The position numbers and the translations under genes were made by a program. Below are positions 36,982 through 45,809 of a DNA stretch of 64,000 nucleotides, piece by piece (within the stretch, counting starts at the first letter, position 1; the number at the start of each line of letters is the position of its first letter). The stretch comes from Pseudomonas sp. BP8 (GTDB taxonomy: Bacteria > Pseudomonadota > Gammaproteobacteria > Pseudomonadales > Pseudomonadaceae), in assembly GCF_017875955.1 (NCBI RefSeq), contig NZ_JAGINK010000001.1:2820501-2884500 (forward strand). The letters run 5' to 3'. Below the pieces are notes generated by a model, which was not told the DNA's origin, ran no database searches, and was given only the letters and a program-made list of their open reading frames with translations.

Positions 36982-36990
36982 ATCCTGTCG

Positions 36991-37010
36991 GGAGCGCCTG
37001 CGGGCGCTCC
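36991..37010. repeat. Hairpin between binding protein 2 and permease C
   Basis: GGAGCGCC / GGCGCTCC with loop TGCG is a perfect 8-base stem. It follows the second binding-protein gene as the 34220 hairpin follows the first. Confidence 0.55.
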
Positions 37011-37037
37011 GGGCGGCCATGATTTCACCTCGAGAAC

Positions 37038-37961
37038 ATGCCGATGATTGCCAACATGTCTTCTACTGAAGCAACTGCCAAGCCGCAGGCCGATAACACG
37101 CCTGCTTCCAGCCTCGACGCCTTCTACAAAAGCAGCCTGCGGGTGCTCCGCCACCTGCTGCGCAACCCGATGACCCTGGCCGGGTTGCTGGTGGCCATGC
37201 TGCTGGTCGTGGTAGCCACTTTCGCGCCCTGGATCGCCACCCACGACCCGGTTGTGCAGAACCTCGCCAACGCCCTGCAGGCCCCTGGTGCCGCGCACTG
37301 GTTCGGCACCGATGAGTACGGCCGAGATATCTTCAGCCGACTGGTATACGGCTCACGCATCACCCTCTACATCATTACCCTGGTGACCGTCATCGTCGGC
37401 CCGATCGGGTTGTTCATCGGTACCGTTTCGGGGTACTTCGGCGGCATCGTCGATACCGTGTTCATGCGTATCACCGACATCTTCATTTCGTTCCCCAGCC
37501 TGGTCCTGGCGCTGGCGTTCATCGCTGCCCTCGGCCCTGGCCTGGAACATGCCGTGGTTGCCATCGCGCTTACCTCCTGGCCGCCGATCGCGCGCCTGGC
37601 GCGGGCTGAAACCCTCTCCCTGCGCAAGGCCGACTTTGTTGTGGCGGTCGAGCTGCAGGGCGCTTCGTCGACGCGGATCATCCTGCGCCACATCGTGCCG
37701 ATGTGCCTGTCGTCGGTGATCATCCGCCTGACCATGAACATGGCCGGGATCATCCTCACCGCTGCGGCGCTGGGCTTCCTTGGCCTGGGCGCGCAGGCGC
37801 CGCTGCCAGAGTGGGGCGCAATGATCTCGACCGGCCGACGCTACATGCTCGAGTGCTGGTGGCTGGTAGCGGTGCCGGGTGCGGCGATCATGCTGGTGAG
37901 CCTGGCGTTCAACCTGTTGGGCGACGGCCTGCGGGACATTCTCGACCCGCGTAGCGAATAA
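37038..37961 (+). CDS. ABC importer permease, DppC-like
   Basis: The 307-residue membrane protein has an N-terminal DppC-type leader segment (LLRNPMTLAGLLVAML), WFGTDEYGRDIFSRLVYGSR, and the EAA loop (DFVVAVELQGASSTRIILRHIVP), all typical of permease C of oligopeptide-type importers. It forms the channel with the DppB-like subunit. The ATP-binding gene starts 11 bases after its stop, which suggests translational coupling. The start could also be one of the nearby in-frame ATG codons (37044 or 37056). Confidence 0.92.
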   Translation: MPMIANMSSTEATAKPQADNTPASSLDAFYKSSLRVLRHLLRNPMTLAGLLVAMLLVVVATFAPWIATHDPVVQNLANALQAPGAAHWFGTDEYGRDIFSRLVYGSRITLYIITLVTVIVGPIGLFIGTVSGYFGGIVDTVFMRITDIFISFPSLVLALAFIAALGPGLEHAVVAIALTSWPPIARLARAETLSLRKADFVVAVELQGASSTRIILRHIVPMCLSSVIIRLTMNMAGIILTAAALGFLGLGAQAPLPEWGAMISTGRRYMLECWWLVAVPGAAIMLVSLAFNLLGDGLRDILDPRSE

Positions 37962-37972
37962 CTGGAGGCTCT

Positions 37973-38812
37973 ATGTCGACGCTCAAACTCAATGTCGATT
38001 CGCTCAATGTGCGCTTCGTCAACGGCAAGAAAGAAATGCACGCGGTGCGTGATGTGTCGTTCACCCTGGGTCGGGAAAAGCTGGCCATTGTCGGCGAGTC
38101 CGGCTCGGGCAAGTCGACCGTCGGCCGCAGCTTGCTCAAGCTGCATCCGGGCAGCACGCAGATCACCGCCAAGGCCCTGCAGTTCGGTGATGTCGACCTG
38201 CTCAGCGCCAGTGAAAAGGCCATGCAGAAGATCCGTGGCCAGCGCATCTCGATGATCATGCAAGACCCCAAGTATTCGCTCAACCCGGTGGTAAAAGTCG
38301 GCGACCAGATCGCCGAGGCGTATCTTGCGCACCACAAGGCCAGCCGCAGCGAGGCCCGCGAGCGGGTCTTGCTGATGCTGGAAAAGGTCCATATTCGTGA
38401 CCCGAAACGGGTCTACAACCTGTACCCGCATGAAGTCAGCGGCGGCATGGGCCAGCGCATCATGATCGCCATGATGGTGATCACCAATCCGGAAGTGATC
38501 ATCGCCGACGAGCCGACTTCGGCGCTCGACGTATCGGTGCGCCAGCAGGTGCTCAATGTCCTCGAAGAGCTGGTGGTCGAGCAGCAGATGGGGCTGATTT
38601 TTGTCAGCCACGACCTCAACCTGGTACGCAACTACTGCGACCGGGTGCTGGTGATGTACGCCGGGCGAGTGGTCGAGTCGCTTGCCGCATGCGATCTGCA
38701 GTACGCCGAACACCCTTATACCCGTGGCCTGCTGGCGGCCTTGCCGAGCATGGACAACCGCCGCCCGCGCTTGCCGGTGCTGCAACGCGACCCGCTCTGG
38801 CTCACCTGCTGA
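37973..38812 (+). CDS. ABC importer ATPase, DppD-like
   Basis: This 279-residue ATP-binding protein has Walker A GESGSGKST (from about residue 42), the signature SGGMGQRIMIAMM, Walker B VIIADEPTSALD and the switch His in FVSHDLNLV. The C-terminal extension (QYAEHPYTRGLLAALP) is typical of the oligopeptide transporter subfamily. It works as a heterodimer with the DppF-like subunit encoded next. Confidence 0.94.
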   Translation: MSTLKLNVDSLNVRFVNGKKEMHAVRDVSFTLGREKLAIVGESGSGKSTVGRSLLKLHPGSTQITAKALQFGDVDLLSASEKAMQKIRGQRISMIMQDPKYSLNPVVKVGDQIAEAYLAHHKASRSEARERVLLMLEKVHIRDPKRVYNLYPHEVSGGMGQRIMIAMMVITNPEVIIADEPTSALDVSVRQQVLNVLEELVVEQQMGLIFVSHDLNLVRNYCDRVLVMYAGRVVESLAACDLQYAEHPYTRGLLAALPSMDNRRPRLPVLQRDPLWLTC

Positions 38813-38822
38813 GGTAACTGAC

Positions 38823-39599
38823 ATGTCCATGATCCAAGCACAATCGCTGAACCTGAGCTTCGGCCTTGGCTCTACCCTCAACAAGGTGCTGCACGACGTC
38901 GACCTGACCGTCGAAGACGGTGAGTCGTTCGGCCTGGTCGGCGAGTCGGGCTCGGGCAAGACCACCGTGCTGCGCTGCCTGGCTGGCCAGTATCGGCACT
39001 GGAGCGGGTCGTTGAGCATTGCCGGCGCGCCGCTGGAGCACAAGCTCAGCAAGGAACACTTTCGCAAGGTGCAGATGGTCTTCCAGGACCCCTATGGTTC
39101 ACTGCACCCGCGGCACACCATCGACACCGCGCTGCGCGAGCCGCTGACCATCCACGGTATTGGCGATCGCGATGACCGGATCAACGACATTCTGGTCAAG
39201 GTCGGTCTGAACGACAGCTTCCGTTATCGCTACCCGCACCAGTTGTCCGGTGGTCAACGCCAGCGTGTGGCGATTGCCCGCGCATTGATTCTCGAGCCGC
39301 GTGTGTTACTGCTGGATGAGCCGACCTCGGCGCTCGATGTCTCGGTGCAGGCCGAAATCCTCAACCTGCTGGCCGACCTGCGTCAGCGCGAGAAGCTCAC
39401 CTACCTGATGGTGACCCACGACCTGGGCGTGGTCAGCCACCTGTGCGACAAGGTCGCGGTGATGCAGCAGGGACGGATCGTCGAGCGCCTGGATAGCCAG
39501 GCGCTGAGCCAGGACCTGGCCAGTCACGAGTACACCCGCATGCTGGTACAGGCCAGTCGTGATTTCAGTGCGGAATCGCCGCGCGTTGCGTCAGCCTGA
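38823..39599 (+). CDS. ABC importer ATPase, DppF-like
   Basis: This 258-residue ATP-binding protein has Walker A GESGSGKTT, signature LSGGQRQRVAIARA, Walker B VLLLDEPTSALD and switch His MVTHDLGVV. I placed the start at 38823 (MSMIQAQSLNLSF), where the coding begins after the stop of the preceding ATPase gene; the open frame to the left overlaps that gene. It is the partner of the DppD-like subunit in the importer. Confidence 0.94.
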   Translation: MSMIQAQSLNLSFGLGSTLNKVLHDVDLTVEDGESFGLVGESGSGKTTVLRCLAGQYRHWSGSLSIAGAPLEHKLSKEHFRKVQMVFQDPYGSLHPRHTIDTALREPLTIHGIGDRDDRINDILVKVGLNDSFRYRYPHQLSGGQRQRVAIARALILEPRVLLLDEPTSALDVSVQAEILNLLADLRQREKLTYLMVTHDLGVVSHLCDKVAVMQQGRIVERLDSQALSQDLASHEYTRMLVQASRDFSAESPRVASA

Positions 39600-39611
39600 A
39601 TACCTGTTGTT

Positions 39612-39670
39612 GGCGGTGCGGGCCTCTTCGCGGGGCAAGCCCGCTCCTACAGGAAGAGGCCCGCACCGCC
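39612..39670. terminator. REP-containing hairpin after the ABC genes
   Basis: A 17-base perfect stem (GGCGGTGCGGGCCTCTT at 39612-39628, and its reverse complement at 39654-39670) encloses most of one REP element (39621-39653). Unlike the other doublets here, the arms are not two REP copies. It probably ends or attenuates the ABC message before the GH28 gene. Confidence 0.6.
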
Positions 39671-39705
39671 CCCCACCCGTAATGGCAACCACAAGGACGA
39701 TAAAA

Positions 39706-41493
39706 ATGCCTTATGCACGATCACTGCTGACCACCCTGGCCATGAGTTGCAGCCTGCCGCTGTGGGCGCTGGACGCCCCCAGCAAGCTTCAGGTGCCGAC
39801 CCTGGCCTACGATGACCAGCAGATCATCCTGGTCTGGGAAAAGCCGGCCAACCACGCCGACATCGCCGACTACCACGTCTACGCCAACGGCAAGTTGCTC
39901 GGTGGCAGTAATGCCAACAACGGCCAGGTATCACCCGCCAAGCCCTACATCGACCGCTTCTACGAGCAGGACACGCAAAACTTCCATCACCGCATCGCCA
40001 TCCACAGCTTCACCGCCCTTGGCCTGAAGCCGGACACCGAGTACCGCTTCACGGTGCGATCGGTCGCCCGCGACGGCAAGGAGTCGACCGATAGCCCGGT
40101 AGTCGTGCAGCGCACGAGCACCGTGCCGGCACTGTTCAACGTGAAGCAGTACGGCGCCAAGGGCGATGGTCAGACCCTCGATACCGCCGCGATCCAGCGC
40201 GCCATCGATGCCTGCAGCGTTGGCTGCAAGGTGTTGCTGCCGGCCGGTATCTTCAAGAGCGGTGCGCTCTACCTCAAAAGCAACATGACCCTGGAAATCG
40301 CCGAGGGCGCGACCCTGCTCGGCTCCGAACGCGCCGAGGATTACCCGCGCGACGGCTACATCCAGTACCCGTATTCCACTACCGTGCGGCCGGCCTCGCT
40401 GATCAACGCCTTGCCGCGCGACCCGCGCAAACACCAGGCCTTCGAGAACATCCGCATCGTCGGCAAGGGCACCATCGACGGCAACGGCTGGAAGCGCAAT
40501 CCTGACGTAACCGATGAGCGCGGCCAGCAGCTGCCGTTCTACCTGCCCAGTGACAACACCCGCTACATGCACGATGGCCTGCTGGCCAAGGCTCAGGTCG
40601 AACGCGCCGTCGCCGAAGGCATGAACGTCAAGGACGCCTACGGCCAGATGCGCTCATCGCTGATCACCCTGCGCGACGTGAAAAACGTCTTCTATGGCGG
40701 CTTTACCGTACTCAACCCGGCCTACCACGGCATCATGAACCTGGAAACCGAGAACGTGGTGCTGGCCAACACCACCCACAAGACCTACGACGCCAATAAC
40801 GGCGATGGCATCGAGTTTGCCAACAGCCGCGGCGCGATGGTCTTCAACAACTTCTTCGACACCGGTGACGACTGCGTCAACTTCGCTGCGGGCACCGGTG
40901 CCGAGGCGGTCAAGCAGAAAACCCAGGAAGACGCCTGGATCTTCAACAACTATTTCCGCAAGGGCCACGGCATGGTCGTCGCCGGCAGCCACACCGGGGC
41001 CTGGATCCAGAACATCCTGGCTGAAGACAACGTGTCCGATGGCACCGATGCTGGCTTGCGCATGAAGAGCACCAACTTCATGGGCGGCGGCGCGCGTAAC
41101 GTTACCTTCCGGGATTCGGCGATTCGCAATACGGCCAAGCAGGCGTTCATCTTTACCCTCGACTACAACGACCCGAACGCCAAGCTCGACTACCAGCGCT
41201 CGACCATACCCGGGCAGTTCCGCGATATACGGGTGAGCGATGTGACGGTGGAAAACGCCCAACTGGCAGCAATCGAAGTCAAGGGCGATAGCCAGCACGG
41301 CGCCTATCATCAAGGGCTGGCGTTCGAGCGGGTACGCTTCAGCGGGCCGGCCAAGGTCAAGATCGATGGCCTGAAGGATTCACGCTTCGACTCGGTGAGC
41401 TTCAGCGAGACCGGCGACGCCAATCCGTGGCAGGTCAGTGGAAGCGACGGCCTGGCGTTCCAGGATGTACAACCCGCGCCGCCCCAGCAGTAA
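39706..41493 (+). CDS. Exo-polygalacturonase, glycoside hydrolase family 28 with N-terminal fibronectin III domain
   Basis: The 595-residue secreted enzyme has a signal peptide (LLTTLAMSCSLPLWA), a fibronectin-III domain (about 25-145: PTLAYDDQQIILVWEKPAN ... YRFTVRSVARDG), and a right-handed parallel beta-helix. The GH28 active site is intact: Asp367 (NGDGIEF), the Asp388/Asp389 pair (TGDDCVN), His421 (GHGMVVAGS) and Arg452/Lys454 (LRMKS). The architecture and length match PehX-type exo-poly-alpha-galacturonosidases, which release digalacturonate from chain ends, probably in the periplasm. The ATG at 39706 starts the signal peptide; the frame to its left is REP sequence. Confidence 0.93.
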   Translation: MPYARSLLTTLAMSCSLPLWALDAPSKLQVPTLAYDDQQIILVWEKPANHADIADYHVYANGKLLGGSNANNGQVSPAKPYIDRFYEQDTQNFHHRIAIHSFTALGLKPDTEYRFTVRSVARDGKESTDSPVVVQRTSTVPALFNVKQYGAKGDGQTLDTAAIQRAIDACSVGCKVLLPAGIFKSGALYLKSNMTLEIAEGATLLGSERAEDYPRDGYIQYPYSTTVRPASLINALPRDPRKHQAFENIRIVGKGTIDGNGWKRNPDVTDERGQQLPFYLPSDNTRYMHDGLLAKAQVERAVAEGMNVKDAYGQMRSSLITLRDVKNVFYGGFTVLNPAYHGIMNLETENVVLANTTHKTYDANNGDGIEFANSRGAMVFNNFFDTGDDCVNFAAGTGAEAVKQKTQEDAWIFNNYFRKGHGMVVAGSHTGAWIQNILAEDNVSDGTDAGLRMKSTNFMGGGARNVTFRDSAIRNTAKQAFIFTLDYNDPNAKLDYQRSTIPGQFRDIRVSDVTVENAQLAAIEVKGDSQHGAYHQGLAFERVRFSGPAKVKIDGLKDSRFDSVSFSETGDANPWQVSGSDGLAFQDVQPAPPQQ

Positions 41494-41498
41494 CCGGG

Positions 41499-42242
41499 TC
41501 ACTCGCCGTAAAACGCCTGCCGCTGTTGAGCTTCACGCAGGCGCATGCGGCTATTGCTCAGGTGCAGGAACATGGCCGCACGCGCCGCATCGACCTGGCG
41601 GCTGGCAATCGCGTCGAAGATCTGCTGATGTTCGCGGTTGATTCCCGCCAGGTAGGTAGTGCGGTTGCTCTGCCCGGTGTAGGCGGAGTTCATCCGGGTG
41701 CGTGGGATCAGCTTGGTACCCAGGTGCTTCATGATGTCGATCAGGTGAGGGTTGCCGGTGGCCTTGGCGATTTTCAGGTGAAACTGGAAATCGGCATTGG
41801 TCGTGCTGCCGGATTTTTCCGGGCCTTGCAGCAAGGCGTTCAGAGCCTGCTCGATCTCTTCGAGGGCTTGCGGCGTGGCGCGCTCGGCGGCCATGCCGGC
41901 GGCTTGCACTTCAAGGCTCAGGCGAAACTCCAGCAGGTCGAGTACGTCGGACAGCAGCACGATGGTCGCGGGGCCTACGTTGAACCCTTCGGGCGCGGGC
42001 ATGTCACGTATGAAGGTGCCGACGCCGTGATGGGTTTCGACCAGACCGGCCGCTTGCATCCGTGACAGGGCATCACGTACCACCGAGCGGCTGACACTTT
42101 CGGCAGCCATGATCTGTGCTTCGGTGGGCAGTTTTTCGCCGCGCTTTAGCGTGCCTTCACGCATGCGCTGGGCAAAGCGTTCGACCAGTGTTTCGGCGAG
42201 GCGGCGAGGTTTTATTTTGGCAGTAGAGGTAGGGTCCGACAT
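41499..42242 (-). CDS. GntR family regulator, FadR subfamily (FCD domain), first of two
   Basis: The 247-residue protein has an N-terminal winged helix (KLPTEAQIMAAESVSRSVVRDALSRMQAAGLV, split here in description) and a C-terminal all-helical FCD effector domain (about 85-230) with the metal-binding Asp/His pattern. It converges with the GH28 gene and is divergent from the second GntR gene. By position it should control the pectin operons; sugar acids are the usual ligands of such regulators. Confidence 0.92.
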   Translation of the reverse strand: MSDPTSTAKIKPRRLAETLVERFAQRMREGTLKRGEKLPTEAQIMAAESVSRSVVRDALSRMQAAGLVETHHGVGTFIRDMPAPEGFNVGPATIVLLSDVLDLLEFRLSLEVQAAGMAAERATPQALEEIEQALNALLQGPEKSGSTTNADFQFHLKIAKATGNPHLIDIMKHLGTKLIPRTRMNSAYTGQSNRTTYLAGINREHQQIFDAIASRQVDAARAAMFLHLSNSRMRLREAQQRQAFYGE

Positions 42243-42325
42243 GGTCGTGCTCTAAAGTGATCAGCGGCTATTATAGTGCGTATTAACGCAATGCAGCCGG
42301 TATAATCCACCATCGTCTGATTTGA
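42243..42325. promoter_or_regulatory. Divergent promoter of the two GntR genes, with palindrome TGCGTATTAACGCA
   Basis: A -10 like TATAAT reads leftward at 42270-42275 and another rightward at 42301-42306. Between them, at 42277-42290, lies TGCGTATTAACGCA: a perfect 5-base inverted repeat around ATTA. Position and symmetry fit an operator by which one or both GntR proteins repress both genes. Confidence 0.55.
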
Positions 42326-43048
42326 ATGGAACCTCCCCCAATGGAGCGTGGTGCCCCTGATCGTCGCGTGAGTCTGGCCCAGCAACTGGTGCTCGACTTG
42401 TCCCGCCGGATTCTCGCTGGCGAGCTGCCGGCGGGCAGCAAATTACCCACCGAACAAGCGTTCACCGAGGAGCGCGGCGTTAGCCGCACGGTGGTGCGCG
42501 AAGCCATGTCGCGGCTGCAGGCAGAAGGCTTGGTGGAGACTCGCCGAGGCATTGGCACCTTCGTCGTCGATACCAGCCGCCCTGGAGAGTTTCCTGACAA
42601 CGCGGCCGACAAGGGCAGTGGCGGCGACGCGGTTGCGGTCTTCGAGCTGCGCCTGAGCCTGGAAGTCGAGGCAGCTGCCATTGCTGCGCAGCGCGCGACG
42701 CCGAGCCAGTTGCAGACCATCCGTGCAGCGCTGGACGAGGCTAACCGTGCGGGCCTGCTGCGCAAGGACGGCAGCCGCGTCGAGTTTGAGTTTCATCTGC
42801 AGATTGCCTTGTGTACGGCCAACAGTTTTTTCATCGATGCGATGACGCACATTGGCAATACCTTGATCAGCGGCGTGCAACAGGCGCTCACCGAGCAACA
42901 GCGTGCGGTGGTCATCGAGGAGCGTGAGCAGATCTATGCCGCGCTGGTGCGTAACGACACCGAGGTGGCGCGCGCAGCGATGCGACTGCACCTGAGCAAC
43001 GGCCTGCATCGAGCGCTGGTGGCTGCACCGGTGAGCGCTGACGGATAG
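42326..43048 (+). CDS. GntR family regulator, FadR subfamily (FCD domain), second of two
   Basis: The 240-residue protein has a winged helix ([20 protein letters not shown], then [19 protein letters not shown]) and an FCD effector domain (about 80-225). It is a distant paralogue of the first regulator, from which it is divergent. The start may be the Met at 42341 rather than 42326. Two regulators of this class at the end of one catabolic island suggest separate ligands (for example galacturonate-derived and aldarate signals). Confidence 0.9.
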   Translation: MEPPPMERGAPDRRVSLAQQLVLDLSRRILAGELPAGSKLPTEQAFTEERGVSRTVVREAMSRLQAEGLVETRRGIGTFVVDTSRPGEFPDNAADKGSGGDAVAVFELRLSLEVEAAAIAAQRATPSQLQTIRAALDEANRAGLLRKDGSRVEFEFHLQIALCTANSFFIDAMTHIGNTLISGVQQALTEQQRAVVIEEREQIYAALVRNDTEVARAAMRLHLSNGLHRALVAAPVSADG

Positions 43049-43062
43049 GTGCTGGCAATGCC

Positions 43063-43164
43063 GGCCTCTTCGCGGGACAAGCCCGCTCCTACAGGATTGG
43101 GGAATGCCCAGATCTAGCGATCACCCTCGATCCTGTAGGAGCGGTCTTGCCCCGCGAAGAGGCC
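43063..43164. repeat. REP pair
   Basis: Two facing REP elements (43063-43095 and 43132-43164) with single changes from the 1321-1406 pair (GCGGGACAAG in the left arm, GCGGTCTTG in the right), separated by 36 bases. It sits between the GntR gene and kup, and part of it can be translated in frame with kup without being coding. Confidence 0.9.
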
Positions 43165-43314
43165 ATACGCTCCACCCCCTCCCCAATGCTGAAACACAAC
43201 ATCAGCCCCTCCAGAAACCACTCGACAGCCGTTTTTTACGCATTTTTTACGACGCCAACGCCCGCCAAAACCGATACTGATCGCCTCTTTTTGCCCGCAG
43301 ACGAGAAGTCATTC

Positions 43315-45216
43315 GTGAGCATAACCGCGTCCGTCGCAGACCATCCCGCACACCCGCCCACTTCGGGCCTGGCCATGCTCATCGCCGCCGCCGGCGTAGT
43401 GTACGGCGATATCGGCACCAGCCCGTTGTACACCCTCAAGGAAGTTTTCTCCGGCCATTACGGCGTGCAGCCCAGCCACGACGGTGTGCTGGGCATCCTC
43501 TCGCTGGTGTTCTGGTCGCTGATCTGGGTGGTGTCGATCAAGTACGTGCTGTTCATCCTGCGCGCCGACAATCAGGGCGAAGGCGGCATCATGGCACTGA
43601 CCGCGCTGGCGCGGCGGGCAGCGGCGCCGTATCCGCGCTTGAGCAAGGTGTTGGTGTTGCTCGGCCTGTTTGGTGCTGCGCTGTTTTATGGCGACAGCAT
43701 GATCACTCCAGCGATTTCCGTGTTGTCGGCAGTCGAAGGCTTGCAGTTGGCGTTCGATGGCATTGATCACTGGGTGGTACCGCTGTCGGTGGTCGTGCTG
43801 GTGGCGTTGTTCCTGATCCAGAAACATGGCACAGCGCGCATTGGCATTCTGTTCGGGCCGGTCATGGCGCTGTGGTTTGTCATCCTCGGCGCGCTCGGCA
43901 TTCACGGCATCATGCAGCGTCCGGAAGTGCTGCAGGCGCTCAATCCAGCCTGGGCGGTGCAGTTTTTCGTGGTGCACCCGGGCATGGGCGTGGCTATTCT
44001 CGGCGCCGTGGTCCTGGCGTTAACCGGAGCCGAAGCGTTGTATGCCGACATGGGCCACTTTGGCCGCAAGCCGATTGCCCGCGCCTGGTTTCTCCTGGTG
44101 CTGCCCGGGCTGGTGCTCAACTACTTTGGCCAGGGCGCGTTGATCCTCGGCAACCCCGAGGCCGTGCGCAACCCGTTCTACCTGCTGGCGCCGAGTTGGG
44201 CGCTGCTGCCAATGGTGGCGCTCTCCACCCTGGCCACCATCATTGCTTCGCAAGCGGTGATTTCTGGCGCGTTCTCGTTGACCCGCCAGGCCATCCAGCT
44301 CGGCTATGTGCCGCGCATGTTCATCCAGCACACCTCCAGCCAGGAGCAGGGGCAGATCTATATCGGCACGGTGAACTGGGCACTGATGGTCGGCGTTGTG
44401 TTGCTGGTGATCGGTTTCGAAACCTCCGGGGCGTTGGCCGCCGCCTATGGCGTGGCGGTGACGGGCACGATGTTGATCACCACCTTGCTGGCGTCGGCGG
44501 TGGTGCTGCTGTTGTGGAAGGCCCCGCGCTGGTTGGCGATCCCCATGCTGCTGGGATTCTTTGTGGTCGACAGCCTGTACTTTGCCGCCAATGCGCCGAA
44601 GATCTTCCAGGGCGGCGCCTTCCCGGTGATTGCCGGCGTGGCGTTGTTCGTACTGATGACGACCTGGAAGCGCGGGCGCAACATTATCGTCGAGCGGCTG
44701 GACGAAGCGGCACTGCCGCTTGATCTGTTCATTGCCAGTGTGCAGACGCAACCGCCGTTTCGTGCGCAGGGTACGGCGGTATTTCTCACCGCGCGCAGCG
44801 ACGCCGTGCCGCACGCGCTGTTGCACAACCTGCTGCATAACCAGGTGCTGCACGAGCAGGTTGTGCTGCTGACGGTGGTCTCGGAGGACCAACCGCGGGT
44901 CAGCCCCAGCAAGCGCTTCGAAATCGAGGCCTATGGCGGCGGCTTCTTCCGCGTCACCTTGCATTTCGGCTTTATCGAGGAGCCCGATGTACCCCAGGCA
45001 CTGAGCCTGTGCCACCGTGACGACCTGGATTTCAGCCCTATGCGGACCACCTACTTCCTCAGTCGAGAAACGGTCATCGCCACCAAGCGCATCGGCATGG
45101 CGCGTTGGCGTGAACACCTGTTCGCGTTCATGCTGAAAAATGCCAACAGCAATTTGAAGTATTTCAAGCTGCCGTTGAACAGGGTGATTGAGCTGGGCAC
45201 TCAGGTTGAGATGTGA
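43315..45216 (+). CDS. kup: Kup-type potassium uptake protein
   Basis: The protein of 633 residues is a KUP/HAK/KT transporter: [15 protein letters not shown] near residue 30, about twelve membrane helices to residue 430, and a soluble C-terminal domain. It mediates proton-coupled potassium uptake at low pH or osmotic stress. I chose the GTG at 43315 ([10 protein letters not shown]), the usual length; the upstream frame is REP and spacer sequence. Confidence 0.94.
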   Translation: MSITASVADHPAHPPTSGLAMLIAAAGVVYGDIGTSPLYTLKEVFSGHYGVQPSHDGVLGILSLVFWSLIWVVSIKYVLFILRADNQGEGGIMALTALARRAAAPYPRLSKVLVLLGLFGAALFYGDSMITPAISVLSAVEGLQLAFDGIDHWVVPLSVVVLVALFLIQKHGTARIGILFGPVMALWFVILGALGIHGIMQRPEVLQALNPAWAVQFFVVHPGMGVAILGAVVLALTGAEALYADMGHFGRKPIARAWFLLVLPGLVLNYFGQGALILGNPEAVRNPFYLLAPSWALLPMVALSTLATIIASQAVISGAFSLTRQAIQLGYVPRMFIQHTSSQEQGQIYIGTVNWALMVGVVLLVIGFETSGALAAAYGVAVTGTMLITTLLASAVVLLLWKAPRWLAIPMLLGFFVVDSLYFAANAPKIFQGGAFPVIAGVALFVLMTTWKRGRNIIVERLDEAALPLDLFIASVQTQPPFRAQGTAVFLTARSDAVPHALLHNLLHNQVLHEQVVLLTVVSEDQPRVSPSKRFEIEAYGGGFFRVTLHFGFIEEPDVPQALSLCHRDDLDFSPMRTTYFLSRETVIATKRIGMARWREHLFAFMLKNANSNLKYFKLPLNRVIELGTQVEM

Positions 45217-45809
45217 GTGGCTGTCATGGGGTGCCGTTTCTGCCGTACAGACGGAAACCAGGGCGCTCGCACAGCCGGTCGTAGTAGCCGCTGACGGCCG
45301 GCAAAGGCGGGTGGTCCAGGGCGTTTCAAACCCACGGTTGACTGACAGGCCGATGGCAATGTCGGCATTGATGGAAGTTGCTTTGCCCAATACCCGCAGC
45401 AGAGCTGGTGATGATGAGTGCCGTCGGTACTCTGGCAGTAGTTTAGAAATATCTGAACTAAGTTTTTGCCGTCAACGATTTGTCCGGCTCCGGGCTATCA
45501 GCACAATGGCCGCATTTAGCGAGATGCATTTCCCGACCCATCACATCTGCTTTGGCGATTACGTCGATCCAGGCACTGGTCGTTGAACTTTCTTCTGGCC
45601 TTGGGGCTGTCGATCTCTCAGTCGGTCAAGTAAATGACCCGCTCCCATGGCTGATACAACCAACACCGAACGTTAAGAGCAAGTGGGCTGTCCGCCGAGC
45701 TTGCGAACGGCTATTCCAATCAACACCGCGTGTGTAGCTGGAAGGGTCTTTCGCGAGCGGAGCTTGCTCTTTTTGATTGTCGATAACCCATCAAGAAAAG
45801 GAAAGTTGC
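45217..45809. other. Gene-poor stretch with a decayed GST gene
   Basis: This stretch between kup and the Tat-exported oxidoreductase holds the remnant described at 45224-45420. The rest (about 45420-45800) is less GC-rich and shows no convincing coding sequence, though short open frames exist. It ends in the ribosome site of the next gene. Confidence 0.6.
45224..45420 (-). pseudogene. 3' remnant of a glutathione S-transferase gene
   Basis: Read leftward, the 3' part encodes LDHPPLPAVSGYYDRLCERP and then GFRLYGRNGTP before a stop (45224), the usual C-terminus of bacterial GSTs. The preceding piece SINADIAIGLSVNRGFETP is the conserved N-capping and helix segment of that fold, but in another frame. 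The two join if one C is restored in the CCCTGG near 45313. The N-terminal thioredoxin domain is absent. The left boundary is certain, the right one approximate. Confidence 0.65.

Noticed and set aside
43147..43314. Longer N-terminus of Kup from an ATG at 43147
   Set aside because: It begins in a REP element and lacks similarity to Kup; the GTG at 43315 gives the usual length.
45430..45776. Open frames between the GST remnant and the Tat-exported oxidoreductase
   Set aside because: Short, no ribosome site and no family resemblance; likely non-coding or unrecognisable debris.
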